A DNA stretch of 64,000 nt from Gilliamella sp. Choc5-1 (GTDB lineage Bacteria > Pseudomonadota > Gammaproteobacteria > Enterobacterales > Orbaceae): the NCBI RefSeq assembly GCF_001690595.1, contig NZ_LZHH01000105.1, forward strand, positions 1 to 64,000. The letters are read 5' to 3'. Position 1 is the stretch's first letter. Each line of letters starts with the position of its first letter. A program made the translations under genes and the position numbers. Positions 18,381-27,088 of the stretch are shown here, piece by piece. The notes beneath the pieces are model-generated. The model was not told where the DNA came from, searched no databases, and saw only the letters and a list, made by a program, of their open reading frames with translations.

Positions 18381-18399
18381 GGTGAGCATTATGCTCACC
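18381..18399 (+). terminator. Perfect hairpin after the P19 gene
   Basis: GGTGAGCAT and ATGCTCACC form a 9-bp stem with a one-base centre, followed by an AT-rich but not T-only tract. It lies between P19 and the next operon gene and may act as a partial terminator or RNA-stability hairpin, giving more P19 than membrane components. Confidence 0.5.
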
Positions 18400-18423
18400 T
18401 ATAATATTTGCAACAGCTAGGCA

Positions 18424-19296
18424 ATGAATATGCTTCAATACCTTATCAACATTACCGATAATACATTCGTTCCCGCCATGATAATGGCACTACTTAGTGC
18501 GACGATTGCCAAATCAATACCTAATTACAGTAAAAAAATTATTTTATTCGGTTTTATTGTGGGATTTATTGCTGCATTGGCCTATGCCGTTTTAAAACGT
18601 AATACAGGTTTTGCCGTTCGTGAATATTATGATCTTGGGGTGGTCATACCTTGGGTTATTATTGCTATACCATTGATTATTGCTATTTGCTTACAAAAAT
18701 CCACTTATAACCGAACAGCTAAATTCTTTTTTACACTACTATTTGCACTCAGTATTGGTTTGATAAGCGCCCAGTGTTTACCTAATTTAATGCTCTATCC
18801 ATTTGAATTTTCTGTCGGGATGGACTCTATTTTTAATCATGATTACTTGTTTAAATGGGTGGGCTATGGGGTTGCGCTACTAGTAATTTTGTTGACAGGG
18901 TTATTTGTTTATCATACTTGTGGCCAATTATCAACGCGATTTGTGTTTGCCATTACTTCACTGTCGATCGTTATTTTTACTCTGCAAAATAGTATTAACA
19001 TTTTACAAATTTTAATTGTTAGACGCTTTATTTCATCACAACCATGGATGATGAAATTGGTTATTTTCATTCTTGGGCACGTTAACTTTTTTACTTTTAT
19101 ATTTATCGCTATTGTGCTTTGTTTAGCTATTGTTTTATATATCAAATCAAAAACAACCTCGTTAGTCGGTAGTAACCCTGCTCAAATTCGTAAACTTAAA
19201 GCCCAATTACGTAGTGATAGACGATGCGCTTTAATGATTATGGCAGGTACAGCGATCACTGCTTATACCGTAACTCGCGCTCGCTATATTTTTTAA
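18424..19296 (+). CDS. DUF2318-type membrane protein, N-terminal membrane half
   Basis: A 290-residue polytopic protein (about seven to eight transmembrane segments, from PAMIMALLSATIAKSIP to AGTAITAYTVTRARYIF). It corresponds to the membrane half of Cj1660-type proteins of P19 loci. It stops at a TAA (19294-19296) inside a run of six T and six A. The missing C-terminal, cysteine-rich DUF2318 domain continues in the very same reading frame immediately after the stop. The gene is therefore interrupted by one nonsense codon, unless the stop is read through or is an assembly error. Confidence 0.75.
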   Translation: MNMLQYLINITDNTFVPAMIMALLSATIAKSIPNYSKKIILFGFIVGFIAALAYAVLKRNTGFAVREYYDLGVVIPWVIIAIPLIIAICLQKSTYNRTAKFFFTLLFALSIGLISAQCLPNLMLYPFEFSVGMDSIFNHDYLFKWVGYGVALLVILLTGLFVYHTCGQLSTRFVFAITSLSIVIFTLQNSINILQILIVRRFISSQPWMMKLVIFILGHVNFFTFIFIAIVLCLAIVLYIKSKTTSLVGSNPAQIRKLKAQLRSDRRCALMIMAGTAITAYTVTRARYIF

Positions 19297-19680
19297 AAAA
19301 GGGGAGAACTGACACCTGCTGAGCCAGTAACACCGAATACCGATAATTTAATTGTTATTCCCCTTGATAAAGTAAATGATGGCAATTTACACCGTTATGG
19401 CTATCAAGCCACGGATGGTACTTTGGTTCGTTTTATTGTTATTAAAAAAAGTGAAAATGCTTATGGCGTTGGGTTTGATGCTTGTGATATTTGTGGTGCA
19501 AGTGGTTACTACCAACGTGGAAATCAGGTAGTCTGTATTTTGTGTGATGTAGTAATGAATATTGCAACGATTGGGTTTTCTGGTGGGTGTAATCCTGTGC
19601 CACTTAAGTATGAAATTATTGACGGTAATATGGTAATTCGCCCTGCAAATCTTGAAGCAGAAAAAAACCGTTTTAAATAA
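19297..19680 (+). pseudogene. DUF2318 Cys-rich C-terminal half, severed by in-frame TAA
   Basis: In frame with the preceding gene: KRGELTPAEPVTP directly after the stop, then the DUF2318 signature FDACDICGASGYYQ, VVCILCDVVMN, TIGFSGGCNPVPL and a stop at 19678-19680. The cysteines probably bind an Fe-S cluster or metal. There is no ATG or GTG with a ribosome site in this frame; the only near candidate is TTG at 19423, which would lose the first 42 residues. The domain is fully conserved with no other damage, which argues for recent breakage, recoding or a sequencing error. Confidence 0.7.
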
Positions 19681-19703
19681 AGGCGAATTAAAAGGAATAG
19701 ATT

Positions 19704-20990
19704 ATGTTTTGCAGAATGTTACTGAGTGTATTAGTTCGCCAAAAAAAGAAACTCTTTCTTATTGCTTTAACGGTTGCTTTAGGTGTTTCGCTTGCTACTG
19801 CTATGCTAAATGTAATGTTTGACGTAGGTGATAAGGTGAATCAAGAGCTAAAAGCCTATGGTGCTAATCTCAATATCGTTCCTCGTGGTAGTGCTGTCAT
19901 TAATGAAATGTACCAGCTTGATAACAATGATAGTGGGCAAGCTGTGCAGTATATTAAAGAAGAAGAACTTGTCAAAATTAAGATGATCTTTTGGGCTTAT
20001 AATATTGTTGATTTTGCCGCTTTCCTAACAACTCAAGCGACATTTCATGATAAGCCAATTACGGTGGTAGGTACTTGGTTTAATAAACACCTTAATATTC
20101 CAACAGGTGATCAGGTTGATACGGGCATGTTAGCTATGAAATCATGGTGGACAATTGAAGGAAACACCATGACCGATGATAATTTGCAAGGAGCTATGGT
20201 GGGTGAATCTGTAGCCAAACAGTGGAATTTAAAGCTAGGCGATACCATAGATATTATCTCAATGCAAACCCACAAAAAGCTTACACTCACAGTGCACAAT
20301 ATTTTTCATAGCGGAGGTGTAGAAGATACGCAAATTTATGTATCATTGCCAGTTGCTCAAAATATTGCAGATAAATCAGGACTGGTTGAACGTGTTGAGG
20401 TGAGTGCATTAACCACCCCAGAAAATGAATTAGCGCGCAAAGCGGCGCAAGATCCTAATAGTTTATCTAGAACTGAGTGGGATACATGGTATTGCACAGC
20501 TTATATCAGCTCAATCGCTTATCAACTTGAAGAATTAATGCCTGATGTTAGAGTTAAAGCCATTATGCAAGTGGCTGAATCTGAAGGTTCGATTTTACAA
20601 AAAACACAATTACTAATGTTATTACTCACCATTTTGTCATTGATTTGTTCGGCGCTAGCGATTTCCAATTTAGTGACAGCTAACGTTATCGAGCGTAGTA
20701 CCGAAATTGGTTTATTAAAAGCATTAGGTGCAACAAATATGGCAGTATCTTTGCTCATTTTTACTGAATTATTCCTTATTGCTTTTTTAGGTGGGGTTTT
20801 GGGATATTTTATCGGCATTGGTTTTGCTCAAATTATTGGTTATACAGTATTTGGGGCATTTGTTGAACCCAAAATATTGATTATTCCATTAACCATAATA
20901 ATGGTCTTTTTAATTACGCTCTTGGGTAGTTTACCTGCACTTCGGATGATGATGTTTTTACGCCCAACTGATGTATTACATGGTCGATAA
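19704..20990 (+). CDS. FtsX/MacB-type ABC permease (first iron-cluster cassette)
   Basis: A 428-residue permease: one N-terminal transmembrane helix (residues 17-37), a large periplasmic MacB-like core domain, and three C-terminal helices (from about 297) with the FtsX pattern VIERSTEIGLLKALGA. It matches the Cj1661 position in P19 loci. A ribosome site AAAAGGA lies 8 bases before ATG. Together with the next permease and ATPase it forms a mechanotransmission-type ABC assembly thought to energise iron handling. The mechanism in this system is not settled. Confidence 0.88.
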   Translation: MFCRMLLSVLVRQKKKLFLIALTVALGVSLATAMLNVMFDVGDKVNQELKAYGANLNIVPRGSAVINEMYQLDNNDSGQAVQYIKEEELVKIKMIFWAYNIVDFAAFLTTQATFHDKPITVVGTWFNKHLNIPTGDQVDTGMLAMKSWWTIEGNTMTDDNLQGAMVGESVAKQWNLKLGDTIDIISMQTHKKLTLTVHNIFHSGGVEDTQIYVSLPVAQNIADKSGLVERVEVSALTTPENELARKAAQDPNSLSRTEWDTWYCTAYISSIAYQLEELMPDVRVKAIMQVAESEGSILQKTQLLMLLLTILSLICSALAISNLVTANVIERSTEIGLLKALGATNMAVSLLIFTELFLIAFLGGVLGYFIGIGFAQIIGYTVFGAFVEPKILIIPLTIIMVFLITLLGSLPALRMMMFLRPTDVLHGR

Positions 20991-21006
20991 GGTGAAAGGA
21001 AGTTTC

Positions 21007-22149
21007 ATGATCAATAAAAATAGGCGCTTTATAATTAAAACCGTGTTAAGTTCACTTATCCGTCGTCGGTCTCGTATTACCATTGCTTTGCTTGGCGTTG
21101 CTATTGGTGCAACAGTGCTTCTTGGTATGATCACACTTTGTTATGATATCCCAAGGCAAATGGGACAAGAGTTCCGTTCCTATGGTGCTAATCTTCTATT
21201 GTTACCTGCTAATAACCAGCCAACGGTAGCAATGACGGATGTTAATAACGCAGTGAGTTTTTTACCGAAAGATAAATTACTCGGCGTAACCCCGTTTCGT
21301 TATGCGTCAATTCGCAGTAATCAGCATCCTTATACTATTGTGGGCACTGACTTTAAACAAGTAACAAAAACTAGCCCTTATTGGCACATTGAAGGCGCAT
21401 TGCCACAAAACCCACATGAAATAATGATTGGTATTGATATTGCTAATTTTGCTAACTTAAGCGTTGGTGGTACTATGCCAATTTCAGGTAAATCTAAGCA
21501 AAATTCACGTTTTGATGAGGATCTAAAAATAACTGGCATTGTTAAAACAGGACGAGCCGAAGATGGTTTTATTTTTATTGATTTACATGATTTACAACAA
21601 CTATTAGAAGAAAATGAACAAGCCGAAGTGGTTGAAGTAAGCATTACGGCGACTGAAGCTGAGTTAAAGCAGTATATTGAAAATATCAAGCAACAATCCA
21701 CTACAATAACACCGCATTTGATCAAATGGGTGACAAAATCTGAAACATCGGTACTTGGCAAATTGTCCTCATTACTTTATTTGGTCACTTTTGTGGTATT
21801 AGTACTAACGATGATTTGCGTGGCCACAACAATGATGACAGTGGTAATGGAGCGTCGTAAAGAAATTGGGCTTAAAAAGGCAATTGGAGCTAATAACCAA
21901 AGTATCGCCAAAGAATTTTTAGCTGAAGGGATCGTTTTAGGTATCCTTGGTGGCATTATTGGTGCAATTTGCGGGCTTATTTTTGCACAAATCATTAGTA
22001 CCAATGTGTTTGGCCGTTCAATTATTATTGAGTTTTATCTGATTCCAACCACAGTTATTATCTCAGTGATAGTTACGGTAATTGCGTGTTTAATTCCAGT
22101 AAAACGAGCACTACAAGTCGAACCTGCGTTAGTTTTACGTGGCGAATAG
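21007..22149 (+). CDS. FtsX/MacB-type ABC permease (second subunit)
   Basis: A 380-residue permease with the same architecture as its upstream neighbour: helix at about 20-40, periplasmic domain with YGANLLLLPANN, then three C-terminal helices and the FtsX motif VMERRKEIGLKKAIGA. The start at 21007 was preferred over an upstream in-frame ATG that overlaps the previous gene, because AAAGGAAG sits 5 bases before it. It is equivalent to Cj1662. Confidence 0.88.
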   Translation: MINKNRRFIIKTVLSSLIRRRSRITIALLGVAIGATVLLGMITLCYDIPRQMGQEFRSYGANLLLLPANNQPTVAMTDVNNAVSFLPKDKLLGVTPFRYASIRSNQHPYTIVGTDFKQVTKTSPYWHIEGALPQNPHEIMIGIDIANFANLSVGGTMPISGKSKQNSRFDEDLKITGIVKTGRAEDGFIFIDLHDLQQLLEENEQAEVVEVSITATEAELKQYIENIKQQSTTITPHLIKWVTKSETSVLGKLSSLLYLVTFVVLVLTMICVATTMMTVVMERRKEIGLKKAIGANNQSIAKEFLAEGIVLGILGGIIGAICGLIFAQIISTNVFGRSIIIEFYLIPTTVIISVIVTVIACLIPVKRALQVEPALVLRGE

Positions 22150-22159
22150 GATATAAAGT

Positions 22160-22819
22160 ATGAATATACTCGAAGTAAATAATGTGTCTAAAATTTATGG
22201 TTCACTACATGCACTGTCTGAAGTAAATTTAACAGTTGAAGAAGGTAAATGGTTATCAATTATGGGGCCATCTGGTAGCGGTAAAACAACTTTGATGAAT
22301 ATCATTGGTTGTATGGATAAACCTTCTCTTGGTTCGGTTATTTTAGACGGGCAAGATATTACTCAGCTTTCTTTGTCAGAATTAACTGAAATACGTCGAG
22401 ACAAAATAGGTCTAATCTTTCAACAATTTCATTTAGTATCGTATTTAACCGCACTCGAAAATGTCATGCTTGCTCAGTATTATCATAGTATGGTCGACGA
22501 AAAAGAAGCCATGCAAGCGCTTGAACGTGTTGGGCTTGCAGCTCGTGCTAAACACTTACCAAGGCAGTTATCAGGTGGCGAGCAACAACGTGTTTGTATT
22601 GCTAGAGCATTGATTAATTATCCAAAATTAATTTTAGCCGATGAACCAACGGGTAATTTAGATGAAAGCAATGAAGCGATGGTCATGGACTTACTACATC
22701 AACTGCACGAAGAAGGCAGTACAATCATTGTGGTTACTCACTCACTAGAAGTGTCAAAACATGCACAAACCACCGTAGTACTAGAGCACGGCAAAGTCGC
22801 TCGTGTAATTAACAACTAA
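22160..22819 (+). CDS. LolD/MacB-type ABC ATPase (first cassette)
   Basis: A 219-residue nucleotide-binding protein. Walker A is MGPSGSGKTTLMN (about 36-48), the Q-loop is LIFQQFHLVSYLTALENV, the signature is LSGGEQQRVCIARAL, Walker B is [12 protein letters not shown], and the switch His is in VVTHS. It is typical of the MacB/LolD family that pairs with FtsX-like permeases, and is equivalent to Cj1663. It starts 10 bp after the second permease. Confidence 0.93.
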   Translation: MNILEVNNVSKIYGSLHALSEVNLTVEEGKWLSIMGPSGSGKTTLMNIIGCMDKPSLGSVILDGQDITQLSLSELTEIRRDKIGLIFQQFHLVSYLTALENVMLAQYYHSMVDEKEAMQALERVGLAARAKHLPRQLSGGEQQRVCIARALINYPKLILADEPTGNLDESNEAMVMDLLHQLHEEGSTIIVVTHSLEVSKHAQTTVVLEHGKVARVINN

Positions 22820-22839
22820 CCAACAAAAGGTTGTCGTAT

Positions 22840-23346
22840 ATGAAAAACCGTCTTATTTCATCAAGTACCCTTATTATTATTGGCGTATTAATTATCTTAT
22901 TTCCATTATATATATTGCCAGTTTGTCCACCGCCAGAGTCTGTTGTAACACCTGTTGACACTATGAGCCATAGTATGAGTAATGCAATGAACGGTGTTAG
23001 TGGTGAGCTTGCACATAGTGGACATATGCACGCTAGTACAGGAAAAATTATGAAATGTTTTTGGACAGCAAGGGCTGAAATTGGCATTGGTTGTTTAGTA
23101 ATAGCCGTCGGAGCATTACTGCTGATTAGTCGTACGGCTTTTGTGAGAATAGGGTTAAGTATGGCGACAGCTTGCATATCGTTGTTAGCCGCTGCAATTC
23201 CAACGATCCTAATTGGCGTTTGTTCTAACGAAATGATGCGGTGCAATATGGGCTCTAAGCCTGCCTTAGTATTATTATCGGGTTTATTATTTATTGCCTC
23301 AGCAGTTAATATTTATTATTTAAATAAAAAAACAAAAAATCGATAG
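22840..23346 (+). CDS. DUF4418-family membrane protein
   Basis: A 168-residue protein with about four transmembrane segments. The ATG at 22840 opens directly into the first helix. Family features are the LPVCPPP loop and the MKCFWTARAEIGIG segment, with a second Cys pair (VCSNEMMRCNMG). The first periplasmic loop (about residues 40-68) is rich in Met and His (DTMSHSMSNAMNG, then HSGHMHAS), suggesting metal binding. DUF4418 proteins have no assigned function but recur beside the kind of permease/ATPase pair that follows here. Confidence 0.8.
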   Translation: MKNRLISSSTLIIIGVLIILFPLYILPVCPPPESVVTPVDTMSHSMSNAMNGVSGELAHSGHMHASTGKIMKCFWTARAEIGIGCLVIAVGALLLISRTAFVRIGLSMATACISLLAAAIPTILIGVCSNEMMRCNMGSKPALVLLSGLLFIASAVNIYYLNKKTKNR

Positions 23347-23431
23347 CCTTTGTTAGCAAACAAATACCATATTTATCTTTACCTGATATAGGTAAAGATA
23401 ATATTCAAATCCAACAAGCAGGAAAGTCAAT

Positions 23432-24643
23432 ATGCACGAAAAACCGATTACCATGGCAAATTTAGCATGGCGAAATATTCAGCGGCGACCGTTTAGAAGT
23501 TGCTGTTTGATTGTCATCATTACGCTTTTTTCGGCGACGTTGTTTGGTGGAAGCATACTGATGAAAAATCTCAGCCTTGGTATTTCAGGCATGGCTAACA
23601 GGTTAGGTGCAGATATTCTTATTGTGCCTAATGGTTACGAAAAAAATATGGAGGTTGCCTTATTGCGTGGTGAACCGAGTACTTTTTATTTAAAAGTAGA
23701 TTTGATTGATAAAATAAAAGGTATCAAAGGTATTGAGGCCATTTCACCTCAGCTATTTATTGCTTCATTAAATGCAGGATGTTGTTCGTCTAAAGTCCAA
23801 TTAATTGGTTTTGAACAGCATACTGATTTTATAATTAAGCCTTGGTTACAATCACAACTTTCAGAGCCATTGACTGATAATCAAGTCGTTGTTGGTTCTA
23901 AAATTAGTTCTAATGTGGGGGATGAAATCTTATTTTTTAATCATCCTTTTAAAATTATTGCTAAAATGGATAGCACAGGGATGGGATTTGATACCTCTGT
24001 CTTTATGACTATGTCGGCAGCCCAATCATTAATGAAAAATGCAAAATTAATTGAAGGGGATGTTGACCATTTTGTTGATTATGCCTCGTCGATTTTCATT
24101 AAGGTCAATTCAGATTATCAACCTAAAGATATTGTTAATCAAATTATGCCCAGATACGCCATTGACTATAATATTGATTTTATTATGACCAAAGGTATGT
24201 TAAGTAATATATCAAAATGGTTAACTAGCTTTTCAACTATTGTATATAGCCTATCGGCTATTTTTTGGGTTTTAGCTATTATTGTGATTTTTGTGATATT
24301 TTCTTCAAGCTTAAATGAACGCAAGCGTGAAATTAGCTTATTACGAATATTAGGCGCTTCACGGCGTGATTTAGTCAAAATGTTGCTTCGTGAATCTTTA
24401 ATTATTAGTGCATTAGGTGGAATTAGTGGCATTGTTATCGCCTCGGTATTACTTTATGCATTTAGCTTATTGATCTGCCAATCTATTGGTTTGCCGTGTG
24501 TAAATATCTCACTATTTGATGCATTATTATATGCAATTGTTGTTTTTATTCTTACGCTAATTATAGGACCTTTATCAAGTTCCTATAGTGCCTTATCAAT
24601 GACTAAATTTGATACTTATAGCACCCTTAGAGAGGGCGAATAA
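23432..24643 (+). CDS. FtsX/MacB-type ABC permease (second cassette)
   Basis: A 403-residue permease: N-terminal helix (about 22-42), a periplasmic domain containing a CC pair (LNAGCCSSK), and three C-terminal helices with LNERKREISLLRILGAS, the FtsX signature. GGAAAG precedes the ATG by 5 bases. Its stop overlaps the next gene's start by one base, so permease and ATPase are coupled. It is a paralogue of the first-cassette permeases; the cluster thus contains two separate transporters of this type. Confidence 0.86.
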   Translation: MHEKPITMANLAWRNIQRRPFRSCCLIVIITLFSATLFGGSILMKNLSLGISGMANRLGADILIVPNGYEKNMEVALLRGEPSTFYLKVDLIDKIKGIKGIEAISPQLFIASLNAGCCSSKVQLIGFEQHTDFIIKPWLQSQLSEPLTDNQVVVGSKISSNVGDEILFFNHPFKIIAKMDSTGMGFDTSVFMTMSAAQSLMKNAKLIEGDVDHFVDYASSIFIKVNSDYQPKDIVNQIMPRYAIDYNIDFIMTKGMLSNISKWLTSFSTIVYSLSAIFWVLAIIVIFVIFSSSLNERKREISLLRILGASRRDLVKMLLRESLIISALGGISGIVIASVLLYAFSLLICQSIGLPCVNISLFDALLYAIVVFILTLIIGPLSSSYSALSMTKFDTYSTLREGE

Positions 24644-25308
24644 TGTTACTGAATGTTAAAAATCTACGCAAAGATTACACCAGAGGACAGCAAACCTTTT
24701 CTGCTGTGAATAATGTTAGTTTTTCAATGACAAAAGATGACTTTATTTGCATTATGGGAAAATCAGGCAGTGGTAAAACCACTTTACTAAATATGATTGC
24801 TGGTTTACTTACGCCAACACAAGGAAAAATCACTATTAATAATACAAATTTGTTTGAGCTTAATGATCAGCAAGTATCCGCCTTTCGCAATCAGCATATT
24901 GGTTATATTCCTCAAGGTAGCAGTTTACTGCCTAATTTAACCGCAATTGATAATATTCGACTGCCTTTTTATTTAACCAAGCGAGCAAATCAAAATTCCC
25001 TAAATGAAGCCAAAAGTCTGCTTGAAAAAGCTAAAATAAGCCATTTACAAGATGCATATCCAGCCCATATGTCAGGTGGTGAAATGCGCCGTATTGCGAT
25101 ATTGCGAGCACTGATTTGTAAACCACAAATCATTATTGCTGATGAGCCAACCAGTGATCTTGATGAAGAAAGCGCAACCGAAATTATGCAACTACTGTCT
25201 GAAATTCATCAACAAGGTACAGCATTATTAATTGTCACTCATGATCATGATGTTGCTTGTTATAGCCAAAAAATCATGAAAATGTCAGCAGGGCGATTTA
25301 TTGATTAA
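24643..25308 (+). CDS. LolD/MacB-type ABC ATPase (second cassette)
   Basis: A 221-residue ABC ATPase with Walker A MGKSGSGKTTLLN, Q-loop YIPQGSSLLPNLTAIDNI, signature MSGGEMRRIAILRAL, Walker B IIIADEPTSDLDEE, and VTHDHD. The signature has E-M-R in place of the usual E-Q-Q-R. It overlaps the upstream permease gene by one base and ends the iron cluster; the next gene is on the other strand, 24 bp away. Confidence 0.92.
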   Translation: MLLNVKNLRKDYTRGQQTFSAVNNVSFSMTKDDFICIMGKSGSGKTTLLNMIAGLLTPTQGKITINNTNLFELNDQQVSAFRNQHIGYIPQGSSLLPNLTAIDNIRLPFYLTKRANQNSLNEAKSLLEKAKISHLQDAYPAHMSGGEMRRIAILRALICKPQIIIADEPTSDLDEESATEIMQLLSEIHQQGTALLIVTHDHDVACYSQKIMKMSAGRFID

Positions 25309-25332
25309 TGAGTTTATTTATTAACTGAATTG

Positions 25333-25914
25333 TTATATTAAAAGTGGATTACAACCCATTTCGATCATAATTTTATTGAGTTTTAATAATGGCAACCCAA
25401 CTAATGAATTAATATCATCACCTTCAAGTTTATCAAACAGGGTGATGCCCAGTTCATCACATTTAAAACTACCAGCACATTGTAGTGGCTTCTCTTTGCT
25501 AATGTAGGCATCAATTTCTGAATCAGTTAAATGCCGAAAAGTCACCTTAAATGGTTCGCAAATAGTGGTTTGTTGTTGTGTTTTGGTATTAATTACTGTC
25601 ATACCAGTATAAAAATAGAAAGCTTTACCGCTGCTTTGTCGAAGCTGTTTACGGGCATTATCAATTGTATGCGGTTTGCAAACAATATTACCGTCTAACA
25701 CACCAACTTGATCAGAGCCAATAATTAAACTATCAGCAAACTGCGTCGCTAATGATTGGGCTTTAAGTTTAGCTAGCCGAACCACCAATTGCTGAGCTGA
25801 TTCGCCGACTAGTGGTGTTTCATCGCATACAGGCGGTACACACTCAAAAGGGATAGCTAATTTTTCAAGCACTTTTTTACGGGATACAGATGTTGATGCT
25901 AATATGATTCTCAT
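25333..25914 (-). CDS. yceF: Maf-family nucleotide pyrophosphatase (YceF type)
   Basis: A 193-residue Maf protein: ILASTSVSRKKVLEKL at the N-terminus (phosphate-binding S-x-x-R), CDETP, the catalytic IGSDQVG near residue 69, and KPHTIDNARKQL. Orthologues of this subgroup hydrolyse modified nucleotides such as m7GTP. The W/Q/R signature separating YceF from YhdE favours YceF (CAGSFKCDELGITLF). Its start lies one base after the stop of the frameshifted acetyltransferase gene. Confidence 0.9.
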   Translation of the reverse strand: MRIILASTSVSRKKVLEKLAIPFECVPPVCDETPLVGESAQQLVVRLAKLKAQSLATQFADSLIIGSDQVGVLDGNIVCKPHTIDNARKQLRQSSGKAFYFYTGMTVINTKTQQQTTICEPFKVTFRHLTDSEIDAYISKEKPLQCAGSFKCDELGITLFDKLEGDDINSLVGLPLLKLNKIMIEMGCNPLLI

Positions 25915-25915
25915 T

Positions 25916-26321
25916 TTAATTATCTCTTAAAATCCAAGCTGAAGGATGCGCATTAAAACCGATATGACCATAATAATCAACTGCTTGTGGCGCTGCTAGC
26001 AGAGTAATTGAACATGATTTGTCAGTATTGTTTTTCACTTCTTTAAATTAATTGCTTTCCGATGCCTTGTCGTTGATAATTTTCATCCACCGCGAGATCT
26101 GCCAAATAGGTGATATAAACAAAATCCGTTAAACAACGCGCGATGCCAATCAATTTATCATCATGCCAAGCAGTTACCACCAAATTCGCATTATCTAACA
26201 TAGCTTGAAAGCGTACGGTATCGGTAAGTGGACGACGTTTGCCTAATGAACAATGACGATAAAGGGTGGTGGCTTGTTCTAGTGTCGGTTTGACATCAGA
26301 ACGATAAATAATGCAATTCAT
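25916..26321 (-). pseudogene. GNAT acetyltransferase, frameshifted by one base
   Basis: The frame from ATG 26321 (after GGAGATCAAC) gives a GNAT domain: NLVVTAWHDDKLIGIARCL, YLADLAVDENYQRQGIGKQLI, then a stop. Removing one T from the TTTAAA at about 26042-26044 restores KEVKNN, then SITLLAAPQAVDYYGHIGF and PSAWILRDN to a stop at 25916. That is the normal GNAT C-terminus. The whole protein would be about 134 residues. The acetyl-CoA site (QRQGIGKQL) is intact. Either a recent inactivation or a sequencing slip. Confidence 0.8.
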
Positions 26322-26454
26322 GTTGATCTCCATCATAAAACGAATAAAAATAATTAAGGATTACATTTAAAATTAGTATCATACTAGCTAGGTAAAACCT
26401 GTTTTAGTTTCGCTGAATATATAATCTAATCTATAACAAAGCAAGGAGGGAGTT

Positions 26455-26883
26455 ATGTACAAAAAAATTTTAGTTCCTATCGATGTGCTTGAAGATGAAT
26501 TAACTAAAAAAGTCATTCCACATGTAGAGTGCTTAGCCAGATTGTCTAATGCTGAAGTCATCTTTTTTCATGCCTTGCCTGTTTCATCGGCTATTATCAA
26601 TGCTTACTCTTTTGGATTTGATGAATTTAAAGATCATGCAACAGTACAAACAGAACAATATCTTCATCAATTAATGGATTCGATTAATTTACCGCATGAA
26701 CATTTATCGTTTTCTATCGCATTTGGTCATCCAAGAGATGAGATCCTTGCATTAGCTGACGAAATCAAACCAGACTTAATAATTTTAGGCTCACGTCGTC
26801 CTAATATTTCAACGCATCTTTTAGGCTCTAATGCTTCAGGGGTTGTGCGTGGAGCTAAAACGGCGGTGCTTGTGGTTCGGTAA
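26455..26883 (+). CDS. Universal stress protein (UspA family)
   Basis: A 142-residue alpha/beta protein: KKILVPIDVLEDE at the N-terminus and the ATP-binding loop ILGSRRPNISTHLLGSNASGVVRGAKTAVLVVR at the C-terminus (G-2x-G-9x-G-S/T pattern). This makes it of the nucleotide-binding UspF/UspG type. It is preceded by the strong ribosome site AAGGAGGGAG. It stands alone between the acetyltransferase remnant and the mannitol operon. The 205-bp gap after it has no recognisable gene. Confidence 0.92.
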   Translation: MYKKILVPIDVLEDELTKKVIPHVECLARLSNAEVIFFHALPVSSAIINAYSFGFDEFKDHATVQTEQYLHQLMDSINLPHEHLSFSIAFGHPRDEILALADEIKPDLIILGSRRPNISTHLLGSNASGVVRGAKTAVLVVR

Positions 26884-27088
26884 ATTTAGTATTATCTATT
26901 GGTACATAGCTAAAAAAGTAAATATAAAACAAGCAACTTTTAGAGAAGTTGTTCAAATTCATTTAAAAAGCTGTTTGTGGATCATAATGATAAAATTACC
27001 AATATTTAAGATGACTAAAATATATCAAAATTGTTCATAAAAGGTATTGATTTTATTTTATTTTTATTTAAAAGGTAGAAGGTAAAAC

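Noticed and set aside
18300-18420. Small RNA at the hairpin after P19
   Set aside because: Only one short stem and no promoter signal; better explained as partial terminator or stability element.
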